Assembly (NCBI GenBank): GCA_025360355.1
Contig: JANYCL010000275.1
Span: 1-11,439 of the forward strand
Length of the DNA stretch: 11,439 nt
Origin: Sphingobacteriaceae bacterium
Lineage (GTDB): Bacteria > Bacteroidota > Bacteroidia > B-17B0 > Aurantibacillaceae
Direction of reading: 5' to 3'
Positions 1-5,924 of this stretch are shown piece after piece. The notes beneath the pieces were generated by a model. It had not been told where the DNA came from and made no database searches. It saw only the letters and a list, made by a program, of their open reading frames with translations. Made by a program: the position numbers and the translations under genes. Numbering within the stretch: position 1 is the first letter of the stretch; the number at the start of each line of letters is the position of its first letter.

Positions 1-62
1 TATTTTATTTTTCATGTTATTTTTTTACAAATGTGTAGAGAACAAATGCAGAAAAACTTATT

Positions 63-128
63 ATGTGATGTACACACCTTTTTTGTGACAGCTTTGGCAG
101 TGGTTGTGACGAATTGCGTTCATCACAA
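63..128. promoter_or_regulatory. Candidate LytTR operator: phased TGTGA repeats upstream of the sensor kinase gene
   Basis: Three direct copies of a TGTGA core lie at 64-68, 84-88 and 105-109, so they are 20 and 21 bp apart. The second and third extend to an identical TTGTGAC (83-89 and 104-110). The third also forms the left arm of an imperfect palindrome, TTGTGACGAA (104-113) and TTCATCACAA (119-128), with a 5 bp centre and one mismatch per arm. LytTR-domain regulators typically bind two ~9 bp direct repeats separated by about 12 bp, which gives the one-face-of-the-helix spacing seen here. The adjacent regulator is a LytTR protein, so autoregulation is the natural inference. No convincing TAnnTTTG box with a correctly spaced TTG was found between the repeats and the start codon. 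Confidence 0.4.
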
Positions 129-166
129 TTATTTTAACATATAAAAAGCAAAGTTTACCTTGCAGC

Positions 167-1171
167 ATGGAATTGGCAATAAACAGAAACAAAAAAATTA
201 TAATTGATGCCATTTATTTTTGGGGATTTTGGATTGTTTTAACCGGCTTGTTTGTTGGAATAATTGAAAAAACAATTGTGGATGCTTTAAAAGCTGTACT
301 TGCTTTAATTATACCGCACATTTTGCCTGCTTTTTTAATTAGTTTATTATTCGACTATTTTTTTGTTAGAAAAAAATATATTTTATTTTTTTTGTTAAGC
401 GTGCCAACCTGTATTATTTGCGGCTGGCTAATAAACATATGGTTTAACTGGCTTATGGAAGGAACCAACATTCAAGCCAACAACATTTTTTTACTACTAA
501 TTTTTACGTTTATGTATGTAGGTTTTAATCATATTCGCCTTGCGATATCGCAAAAAATTATTTTAAAAGATGAGGAGAACAAACGTGTTTTAACCGAACT
601 GCAATATTTACGTGCGCAGCTTAACCCACATTTTTTATTTAATGCACTTAATAGCATATACTCGCTTATATTATCAAAATCTGATAAGGCAGGTGAGGCC
701 GTTATGGCTTTGTCAGAAATAATGAGGTTTCATATTGATTTATCGGGCAAGCAGCTTATAAACCTAGCCGATGAAATTGCTTTGATTCAAAGTTATATGG
801 AACTTGAAAAACTAAAATTAGAAACCCGATGCGAAATTAATTTTAAAATAAAAGGCGAAGCCAGAAATATAAAAATTGCTCCATTAATATTGATGCCCTT
901 TATAGAAAATGCTTTTAAGCACGGCATATCATCTAATCCAAAGGAAAATTTTGTGCACTTGCAATTGGTAATTGAAGATGCTAAAGTGAGTTTTGAAATA
1001 TCGAACTGGGCAGAAGAAAAAGCAGTTACCGAAAATAAACGCGAAAATAAATTAGGCATCGAGAACACCCTTAAACGATTAGAGTTACATTACAACGGCA
1101 ATTACACATTTAAACAAAGTGTAACAAAAGGCGTTTACTTGGTAAGGGTATTTATTAATTTAAATAAGTAG
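167..1171 (+). CDS. LytS/YehU-type membrane sensor histidine kinase
   Basis: Sensor kinase of the His_kinase (PF06580) class that pairs with LytTR response regulators. The 334-residue protein starts with four hydrophobic segments at about residues 16-36, 42-66, 71-92 and 106-126, with very short loops. It therefore has no sizeable extracytoplasmic sensor domain, and any signal is probably read in or at the membrane. A short linker leads to the phosphoacceptor motif QLNPHFLFN with His155. The ATPase part follows: an N box, PFIENAFKHG (244-253), and a G-box-like LGIENTLKRL (296-305). The gene ends one base before the response regulator gene, so the two are almost certainly co-transcribed and act as a pair. 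The stimulus and targets cannot be read from sequence; the TGTGA repeats just upstream suggest autoregulation. Confidence 0.93.
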   Translation: MELAINRNKKIIIDAIYFWGFWIVLTGLFVGIIEKTIVDALKAVLALIIPHILPAFLISLLFDYFFVRKKYILFFLLSVPTCIICGWLINIWFNWLMEGTNIQANNIFLLLIFTFMYVGFNHIRLAISQKIILKDEENKRVLTELQYLRAQLNPHFLFNALNSIYSLILSKSDKAGEAVMALSEIMRFHIDLSGKQLINLADEIALIQSYMELEKLKLETRCEINFKIKGEARNIKIAPLILMPFIENAFKHGISSNPKENFVHLQLVIEDAKVSFEISNWAEEKAVTENKRENKLGIENTLKRLELHYNGNYTFKQSVTKGVYLVRVFINLNK

Positions 1172-1172
1172 C

Positions 1173-1883
1173 ATGCTAAAGTGCATTATAGTTGAGGATG
1201 AAAAATTAGCGCAGGATGTATTGAAAAATTACATTGGCTATATTCCTTCTTTAAAACTGCTGAATTGTTTTAATAATGCTTCGTCCGCTTTTTCATATAT
1301 ACATTCCAATGATGTTGATTTAATTTTTTTAGACATAAACATGCCACAATTAAGCGGCATAGATTTTTTAAAGACATTACCCAAGCAGTATCAGATTATT
1401 ATAACAACGGCCTACCCGGAACATGCTTTGGAGGGATATGAATATTCGGTTTGTGATTATTTGCTAAAACCCATTAGGTACGAAAGATTTTTAAAAGCCA
1501 TAAACAAAGTGCTTGAGTTAAATAAAAGGCTGGATAAATTAATAACCAATGGTGATACTAAAAATACGGAAGACCATATTTTTATAAAAGAAGACCACGT
1601 AGTACACAAAATCTTTTTTAACGATTTATTATACGTTGAAGCCTTCGGTAATTATATAAAAATTTACACTCGAGAAACTAAACCCATTTTAGCCCGCGCT
1701 ACGCTTGCAGAAATGGAATTGCAATTGCCCCCTGATTTATTTTTGCGGGTGCATAAATCATATATTGTTGGCATTAATCAAGTAAATAAAATTGAAACCA
1801 ATGATCTTGTTATTGCGGCTAAAAAAATTCCGTTTGGGGCCACATATCGACAAGAGATAAGAAAAAAGTTTAGAAGCTTATGA
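1173..1883 (+). CDS. LytTR-family response regulator
   Basis: DNA-binding response regulator, the cognate partner of the kinase one base upstream. The receiver domain spans about residues 1-120, with the acidic pair Glu8/Asp9, phosphoacceptor Asp54 in FLDINMP, Thr78/Thr79, and the conserved Lys99 in LLKP. A linker (120-133) joins it to a C-terminal LytTR DNA-binding domain (about 135-236), seen in the typical FLRVHKSYIVGINQV segment (190-204) and the IPFGATYRQ end (219-227). All key residues are intact and the length of 236 residues is normal for the family. LytTR regulators bind pairs of short direct repeats; suitable repeats sit upstream of the kinase gene at 63-110. No other obvious target operon is visible nearby. 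Confidence 0.94.
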   Translation: MLKCIIVEDEKLAQDVLKNYIGYIPSLKLLNCFNNASSAFSYIHSNDVDLIFLDINMPQLSGIDFLKTLPKQYQIIITTAYPEHALEGYEYSVCDYLLKPIRYERFLKAINKVLELNKRLDKLITNGDTKNTEDHIFIKEDHVVHKIFFNDLLYVEAFGNYIKIYTRETKPILARATLAEMELQLPPDLFLRVHKSYIVGINQVNKIETNDLVIAAKKIPFGATYRQEIRKKFRSL

Positions 1884-1887
1884 GCCT

Positions 1888-1968
1888 CTAACAAGTCTCT
1901 CTTAATAAATGTCCGTACAAGTCCCAAATCCGAGCAAGATCTCTTGTATCTTCAAGGAGTTCGTTCAT
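1888..1968 (-). CDS. Candidate 26-residue micropeptide, copy A
   Basis: Small ORF read on the minus strand inside repeat copy A, from ATG (1966-1968) to TAG (1888-1890). The peptide begins MNELLEDT, and its conserved part ends RIWDLYGHLL; it is probably a single amphipathic helix with no signal sequence. The case for coding is comparative. The first 22 residues match copy B exactly, although seven of those codons differ by eight base changes in total, all synonymous (for example AGA/AGG, CGG/CGA, TAC/TAT, TTA/CTG). Just upstream of the ATG the same frame changes amino acids instead, which supports the chosen start. A conserved GTACCCCCTT lies 11 bases before the ATG, and the hairpin at 2002-2029 lies further upstream in this orientation. 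Family and function are not recognised. An RNA or DNA-structure constraint is the main alternative. Confidence 0.45.
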   Translation of the reverse strand: MNELLEDTRDLARIWDLYGHLLRETC

Positions 1969-1989
1969 ATTTGGTCTGGAAGGGGGTAC
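1894..1989. repeat. Copy A of a ~96 bp direct repeat
   Basis: This block aligns without gaps to 3992-4087 (offset 2098 bp) with 14 mismatches in 96 positions. It ends with AAGGGGGTAC (1980-1989), identical in copy B. In both places the repeat lies just after a plus-strand gene and just before a strong hairpin. Inside it, TACAAG (1916-1921) and CTTGTA (1943-1948) form an inverted repeat that copy B keeps. Mismatches within 1903-1968 all fall at synonymous sites of a minus-strand reading frame. Confidence 0.9.
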
Positions 1990-2001
1990 TTAACCGGAAT
2001 G

Positions 2002-2034
2002 CCCCTGATAAAATATTATTTATCAGGGGTTTTT
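2002..2034 (+). terminator. Rho-independent terminator, 11 bp stem
   Basis: The perfect inverted repeat CCCCTGATAAA (2002-2012) and TTTATCAGGGG (2019-2029) with a 6-base loop is followed by five T. It probably ends transcription from the kinase/regulator pair and isolates the AraC gene. It lies about 120 bases past the regulator stop, with repeat copy A between. Confidence 0.85.
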
Positions 2035-2045
2035 GGTTCGATAAA

Positions 2046-2164
2046 GTAGCTTCGAAATAAAAAAACAGTTCGTTTTCAAGTAGATATTTGTTCGAGTTCT
2101 GAAGGGGATTTAGTATTTTTAATACCTAGTATTTGCTAAAAAGGGGAAATATTTTCGAAACTAC
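2046..2164. repeat. Inverted repeat bounding a non-coding 119 bp block
   Basis: GTAGCTTCGAAA (2046-2057) is the reverse complement of TTTCGAAACTAC (2153-2164) with one mismatch. Between the arms are two direct TAGTATTT copies (2111-2118 and 2127-2134) and two AAGGGGA copies (2102-2108 and 2141-2147). A second pair, ATATTTGTT (2084-2092) and AACAAATAT (2176-2184), straddles the right arm. No ORF is evident. This could be the left part of the AraC regulatory region or the remnant of a small element; I do not recognise it. Confidence 0.35.
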
Positions 2165-2200
2165 TTACAGCCGAAAACAAATATTTAAAAACTAATAAGT

Positions 2201-2224
2201 ACCGCCTAGCCACTAGTAAGCGGT
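2201..2224. promoter_or_regulatory. Short dyad upstream of the AraC gene
   Basis: ACCGC (2201-2205) and GCGGT (2220-2224) form a short dyad around two CTAG copies (2206-2209 and 2213-2216), 40 bp before the AraC start. It may be an operator or a leader hairpin. The arms are only 5 bp, so chance cannot be excluded. Confidence 0.2.
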
Positions 2225-2263
2225 CATTGTAAAGCGACACCCTACAAACATCAAACGGACAAA

Positions 2264-3145
2264 ATGCAAGAAACAAAAGGGCTACTTGACCAAATAAAAC
2301 AGCACGACAAACTTGCGATTAGAGTAAACTCTAATTCAAATAATAATTTGTCTGCTGATGTAATGAAAATGCTTACCCAACCTCACAGAAAAGCTAATTA
2401 TTTTTTTGTGTTTGTTGAAAGTGGTTCACTAACTCATAAGGTTGACTTAAACAATTTGACAATTACAAATGGGCAATTGTTTTTTGTTTTGCCTAATCAA
2501 ATTCATTCTGCACCTGCACAGAAGAAAGATGACATTGAATGTTTCAAAATGAGTTTTGACCAAAATTGCTTGTCTTTGCTTCCGAAACAATTTTCTTTTT
2601 TAATTAATCCATTAAACTCACAAATCATTTCATTTGACAGTGATTCAAGTCAACGCGTAAAAATACTTTTTGAAATACTCAACAAGATTTTGCATTCGGA
2701 CAACGACCAAAAAGATGCTGAAATTATTTTGGCCCATCTTAATTCACTTTTGACAGAGTTGAACAACGCATATTTTAAAAGAGTTGCAAAAGAAAAGTCA
2801 GAACCAAACAAACTTTCAAAATATATTGAGTTTAAAATTGCAGTTGAAACTCATTTGACTGAGCAATATTCTATAAACACTATTGCCGACAACCTTTTAA
2901 TAACGACAAACAATCTTTACAACATTGTAAAAGAGTTTTCGGGAGTTTCGCCAAAAGAATTTATAACAAACCGTTTGATGTTAGAGGCACAGAGGAAACT
3001 TTTTTATTCCGAGACATCGGTAAAGGAATTGGCTTATGAGTTAGGTTTCAGCGACCCCGATTATTTTTCAAAACTTTTCAAAAAGAACACTGGAAAAAGT
3101 GTTACACAGTTTGTAGAAAGCATTCAAGATTTGTCAAGCAATTAA
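2264..3145 (+). CDS. AraC-family transcriptional regulator
   Basis: Transcription factor of 293 residues. The N-terminal part (about 40-115) has the pattern of an AraC-type cupin sensor domain, including the FFVLPNQIHSA segment near residues 73-83 that usually lies at the ligand pocket. The C-terminal part (about 185-287) carries two helix-turn-helix motifs. The first is around INTIADNLLITTNNLYNIVKE; the second is in VKELAYELGFSDPDYFSKLF, the standard AraC signature, followed by a KKNTGKSVTQF tail. It precedes an SDR gene on the same strand by 65 bp and very probably controls it, a common AraC-plus-reductase pairing. The 65 bp gap holds a 7 bp hairpin. The ligand is unknown. The two-gene unit is bracketed by repeat copies A and B and by two terminators, so it looks like a self-contained insertion. 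Confidence 0.93.
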   Translation: MQETKGLLDQIKQHDKLAIRVNSNSNNNLSADVMKMLTQPHRKANYFFVFVESGSLTHKVDLNNLTITNGQLFFVLPNQIHSAPAQKKDDIECFKMSFDQNCLSLLPKQFSFLINPLNSQIISFDSDSSQRVKILFEILNKILHSDNDQKDAEIILAHLNSLLTELNNAYFKRVAKEKSEPNKLSKYIEFKIAVETHLTEQYSINTIADNLLITTNNLYNIVKEFSGVSPKEFITNRLMLEAQRKLFYSETSVKELAYELGFSDPDYFSKLFKKNTGKSVTQFVESIQDLSSN

Positions 3146-3167
3146 AGTGAATAGTCCATCTCACTTT
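3144..3167 (+). other. Hairpin between the AraC and SDR genes
   Basis: AAAGTGA (3144-3150) and TCACTTT (3161-3167) form a 7 bp stem with a 10-base loop, starting at the AraC stop codon. No T tract follows. It could act as a weak attenuator, an mRNA stability element, or a regulator site for the SDR gene. Chance is possible. Confidence 0.3.
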
Positions 3168-3210
3168 ATTATACTCCACCGACTTTAGCGGTTAATCAAA
3201 AAATATAAAT

Positions 3211-3933
3211 ATGAAATCAGCATTAGTAACAGGAGCAAACAAAAGCATCGGTTTTGAAACCGCCAGACAATTAGCACAACTTGGGCATTTCGTTTACATC
3301 GGTAGCCGAGACAAAACTAAAGGACTTAAGGCGATTGAAAAATTAAAAGCAATGGGCTTAACGAATGTGGACTGCATTCAGTTGGATGTAACCGATATCA
3401 ATTCAATAAAATCTGCAAGACAAGAAATTGAAGGAAAAACTAAAAAGTTAGACATCTTAATTAATAACGCAGGTATTAGTGGTGGTTTTCCGCAACCAGC
3501 CACAAAAATTTCCATTGAAACCTTACGACATGTGTTTGAAACTAATTTTTTCGGCGTAGTTCAAGTAACACAAGAGTTTATGGAGCTGCTAAAAAAATCC
3601 GACCAACCCAGAATTGTAAATGTAACAACCGAATTGTCTTCATTGACAAATCACAGCGACCCAAATTGGATATTTGCACAATTCAAACCTGCTGCTTACG
3701 GGCCATCAAAGACCGCTTTGAACGCATACACTTTAATGTTATCGGTTGAGTTGAAAGACACAAACTTTAAGGTGAATTGTGTGTGCCCCGGCTTTACCGC
3801 TACAGACTTCAATAATCATCAAGGAACAAAAACAGTTGAACAGGGTGCAAATGCAATTGTTAAATTTGCTACAATTGGCAGTAAAGGTTCGACAGGTAAA
3901 TTTTTTAATGAAGATGGCGAAATTGCTTGGTAA
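3211..3933 (+). CDS. Short-chain dehydrogenase/reductase, carbonyl-reductase-like
   Basis: Classical SDR of 240 residues, a probable NADPH-dependent carbonyl reductase; the substrate is unknown. The Rossmann cofactor motif is TGANKSIG (7-14), where Ser replaces the usual Gly of TGxxxGIG. LDV (58-60) is the adenine-binding segment, NNAG lies at 85-88, and the structural Asn112 is in TNFFG. The catalytic site is Ser143 or Ser144 (VTTELSSL) with Tyr163 and Lys167 in YGPSK. PGFTATD (193-199) follows. Arg33 after the second beta strand fits NADPH preference. The C-terminal part, with EQGANAIVKFA and a TGKFF(N)EDGE-like end, resembles plant and fungal carbonyl-reductase-like SDRs. It lies 65 bp after the AraC gene and is probably regulated by it. 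It is not closely similar to the SDRs of the lipid cluster. Confidence 0.9.
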   Translation: MKSALVTGANKSIGFETARQLAQLGHFVYIGSRDKTKGLKAIEKLKAMGLTNVDCIQLDVTDINSIKSARQEIEGKTKKLDILINNAGISGGFPQPATKISIETLRHVFETNFFGVVQVTQEFMELLKKSDQPRIVNVTTELSSLTNHSDPNWIFAQFKPAAYGPSKTALNAYTLMLSVELKDTNFKVNCVCPGFTATDFNNHQGTKTVEQGANAIVKFATIGSKGSTGKFFNEDGEIAW

Positions 3934-3982
3934 TAAAAAACAAAGTAACGGCAGAAGAAAAACAACGAACCGCGAACACTGG

Positions 3983-4066
3983 CTAAATTTTAGTCTCCGT
4001 TAGCAGGTGCCCATACAAGTCCCAAATTCGAGCAAGATCCCTTGTATCTTCAAGGAGTTCGTTCAT
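3983..4066 (-). CDS. Candidate 27-residue micropeptide, copy B
   Basis: Second copy of the small minus-strand ORF, from ATG (4064-4066) to TAG (3983-3985). Residues 1-22 equal those of copy A, residue 23 is Thr instead of Arg, residues 24-25 (ET) are shared, and the end differs (KI instead of C). The shared GTACCCCCTT again lies 11 bases upstream of the ATG. In this orientation it sits directly downstream of the strong 16 bp hairpin (4088-4122). The pattern of only silent changes from the ATG to codon 22, then loss of similarity near the stop, is what purifying selection on a short peptide would leave. No function can be assigned. Confidence 0.45.
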   Translation of the reverse strand: MNELLEDTRDLARIWDLYGHLLTETKI

Positions 4067-4087
4067 ATTTGTTACGAAAGGGGGTAC
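3992..4087. repeat. Copy B of the ~96 bp direct repeat
   Basis: This copy has 82 of 96 bases identical to copy A (1894-1989) and the same orientation. It lies after the SDR stop codon and abuts the terminator at 4088. With copy A it brackets the AraC-SDR unit, so homologous recombination between copies could delete about 2.1 kb. Confidence 0.9.
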
Positions 4088-4122
4088 AAAAAAGCAGTTC
4101 TGAATTTCAGAACTGCTTTTTT
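4088..4122. terminator. Strong bidirectional Rho-independent terminator
   Basis: A perfect 16 bp stem (4088-4103 and 4107-4122) with a 3-base loop has six A on its left and six T on its right. It therefore works on both strands. It separates the plus-strand AraC-SDR unit from the minus-strand outer-membrane protein gene, whose stop codon is at 4147. Confidence 0.9.
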
Positions 4123-4146
4123 ATTAAATAAATGATCTGTTATTTT

Positions 4147-5232
4147 TCAGAAGCACTCGCCAATGGTAAAATAAAAACCTTTGTTAAATTTATTTAAATA
4201 ACCGTAATCAAGACGCAGATTTAGTTTTTCATTTTTCAGAACGGCAATACGTAATCCGCCACCGTAAGTATATTTCACATTTTTAAACACACTTCCTACA
4301 TCTTCAATTTCATTATATACATTTCCGCCACCAATAAAAACACATGCTGCCAATCGCCAGTAAATAGGTATGCGGTATTCGGCAATGCCGGTTATCATGC
4401 TATTGTCTCTGTATCTTCCCTGATAAAAGCCTCTTAAATTTCCGGAGCCACCTAACATTGCTAATTCGCGGATCGGTGCTTGTCCGGCATTTGAGTAGCT
4501 ATAGAATTGGATTGCTAATACTTGATTTAAAAATGTTTTTTGATAATAACGCAGATCAAATATAGTTTTCAGATCATTGAACTGTGAACCAAAATAAGTA
4601 TTGAAATAAGTTATCAGTGTTTGCACAAAAATTCCTTTCGTAGGCCAAAAGGCTGAGTTGCGCGAATCATATCCGAGACTTCCGCCCAAACCTGAAACGA
4701 AAGAGCCGTTTTTACCTAATGTAATTGTAGTATCGAATCTTTCGTTAGGCTTGTATCTCATATTATACAAACTTTGCAATTCATATAATACACCAACAAA
4801 AGTATTTTTTATCACTTTCTTTTTAAAATGAGCTGTTAAGTAGAATTGTTCGAATCTGTAATTTTCAAAATTATCTTTAGTGTCAGGACCTAATCCCCAA
4901 TATTTATCAGGAAAAAAAGTATGCGATGACTGAAAATATAAAATGTATTTTTCTTTGGGGAAATAAATGGTTGCATCAACGGCCTGGATATTTTGTTTCC
5001 GTTCAGTGAATAATCCAAGAACCTGAATGTTTGATGTACGGGTGAGAGAATCATTCTTAAATGAAGTTTTAAAAGAAACTGAACCCGACATACCAAGTGC
5101 CCACAATGTTTCAGGACTTCTAAAAATTAAAGGGAGAGGAAGGATGTTAACTTTTTTGGATGTATCCTGTTTTATTTGAGATTCACTTACAAAAAAAAGA
5201 CATGTAAAAATTATAATTAAAACTTTATTCAC
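4147..5232 (-). CDS. Omp85/BamA-like outer membrane beta-barrel protein without POTRA domains
   Basis: Outer-membrane protein of the bacterial surface antigen (D15/Omp85) barrel family. A signal peptide is visible at residues 1-18 (MNKVLIIIFTCLFFVSES), and the rest of the 361 residues is barrel, so POTRA repeats are absent. Family marks are the GYDSRNSAFWPTKG segment (187-200), the loop-6 motif GGSGNLRGFYQGRYRD (261-276) with the conserved RGF, the strand GIAEYRIPI (282-290), and a C-terminal Phe that acts as the barrel assembly signal. The start is GTG (5230-5232). An in-frame TGA lies 12 bases further upstream and no ATG intervenes, and the signal peptide begins right at the GTG. It lies divergent from the DUF4833 gene. 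Role unknown: POTRA-less Omp85 proteins occur in Bacteroidota, and a surface or lipid-export function would be a guess. Confidence 0.85.
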   Translation of the reverse strand: MNKVLIIIFTCLFFVSESQIKQDTSKKVNILPLPLIFRSPETLWALGMSGSVSFKTSFKNDSLTRTSNIQVLGLFTERKQNIQAVDATIYFPKEKYILYFQSSHTFFPDKYWGLGPDTKDNFENYRFEQFYLTAHFKKKVIKNTFVGVLYELQSLYNMRYKPNERFDTTITLGKNGSFVSGLGGSLGYDSRNSAFWPTKGIFVQTLITYFNTYFGSQFNDLKTIFDLRYYQKTFLNQVLAIQFYSYSNAGQAPIRELAMLGGSGNLRGFYQGRYRDNSMITGIAEYRIPIYWRLAACVFIGGGNVYNEIEDVGSVFKNVKYTYGGGLRIAVLKNEKLNLRLDYGYLNKFNKGFYFTIGECF

Positions 5233-5259
5233 TGCCTTAAATTTTCATATCGTGAGTAA

Positions 5260-5267
5260 CAAATTTA
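5260..5267 (-). promoter_or_regulatory. Possible -7 box for the Omp85-like gene
   Basis: On the minus strand this reads TAAATTTG, a match to the Bacteroidota -7 consensus TAnnTTTG, 27 bases before the GTG start. No TTG sits at the usual ~19 bp upstream distance, so support is only partial. Confidence 0.35.
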
Positions 5268-5329
5268 CACATTTTAGAGTCAAAAAGCATCATTTGAGGG
5301 TAAAATAGGCTATCTTAGCGGAACTTAAT

Positions 5330-5920
5330 ATGCCTCTTTTTAAAAAAATAATTAATTCTGAATTAAAGGTTCTGTTCCTCCTGTCTTTGTTATTTTTTGT
5401 TTCTTTTGGAGTAGAGGGTCAGAATCAAGTCGCAAACCCTCCGGCGAGAAAATTGTTTCCAAAACCGGAAGTAAAAAACATGTTGTTCTATGTTCAACGT
5501 ACGATGAACATTAATACCATTATTTACGAGTTGAATGTAGATGCAAAAGATGAATTAGATGTTAAGGAACCTATTAAGATCTATTGGATCAGTTATGCAA
5601 AGAAAAGTGAAATTGAATCTTTAAATTATATTCAGAGAAATTATGCTTACGGTTTGGATGTGAAAATAATTGATGCTGTTAAAAAGGAATTTAGCTTTAA
5701 CCTTGTTTCTTATAAAAAGCAAACACTTTATTTACTTAAGTCGGCAACGGATAATAAATACCATGTTGTAACTACTTTAAATGGTAAACTAATTATCTTG
5801 ACACATATTTTTATTCAGATCGAAGGCGGATCATTCTGGTTCCCGAAAGTAAAATATATTGAAGTGACAGGAATTGATCCGGCTAAAAATGCTGAGGTAG
5901 TTCAAAGAATAATTCCTTAA
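5330..5920 (+). CDS. DUF4833 family secreted protein
   Basis: Protein of 196 residues with an N-terminal hydrophobic segment (about 12-28) that looks like a signal peptide or anchor, so it is probably periplasmic or membrane-associated. The mature part matches what I know of DUF4833 (PF16117): FYVQRTMNINTIIYELN (53-69), PIKIYWISYA (81-90), NYAYGLD (104-110), and a GIDP tail (181-184). These are sheet-rich segments with no recognisable catalytic residues. The biochemical function of the family is unknown to me. Its stop codon is four bases from that of the convergent KDSR-like gene, and it is divergent from the Omp85-like gene, so it is probably transcribed alone. Proximity to the aminolipid genes may reflect a link to envelope lipids, but that is inference. 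Confidence 0.75.
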   Translation: MPLFKKIINSELKVLFLLSLLFFVSFGVEGQNQVANPPARKLFPKPEVKNMLFYVQRTMNINTIIYELNVDAKDELDVKEPIKIYWISYAKKSEIESLNYIQRNYAYGLDVKIIDAVKKEFSFNLVSYKKQTLYLLKSATDNKYHVVTTLNGKLIILTHIFIQIEGGSFWFPKVKYIEVTGIDPAKNAEVVQRIIP

Positions 5921-5924
5921 ATTT

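Noticed and set aside
104..128. CRP/FNR-type site (TGTGA with TCACA)
   Set aside because: The half-sites are 13 bp apart instead of 6, and the direct-repeat phasing fits the neighbouring LytTR regulator better.
1911..1989. Repeat copies A and B considered as tRNA or tRNA-like genes
   Set aside because: The length is right, but there is no acceptor stem, no GTTCRANYC T-arm, no anticodon arm and no CCA end. Only one 6 bp inverted pair is evident.
1916..2106. Plus-strand open frame running through repeat copy A and the terminator
   Set aside because: It reads through the hairpin, and the differences between the two repeat copies alter its amino acids, while the minus-strand frame shows only silent changes.
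3779..4003. Plus-strand ORF overlapping the SDR 3' end
   Set aside because: It is an out-of-frame reading of the SDR gene, whose catalytic motifs and C-terminal family pattern are in the other frame. Its composition is low-complexity and no family is recognised.
2161..4012. Integron gene cassette with attC site
   Set aside because: The AraC-SDR pair looks cassette-like and GTTAG occurs after the SDR, but no paired RYYYAAC/GTTRRRY core sites with the required folding were found, and no integrase is present.
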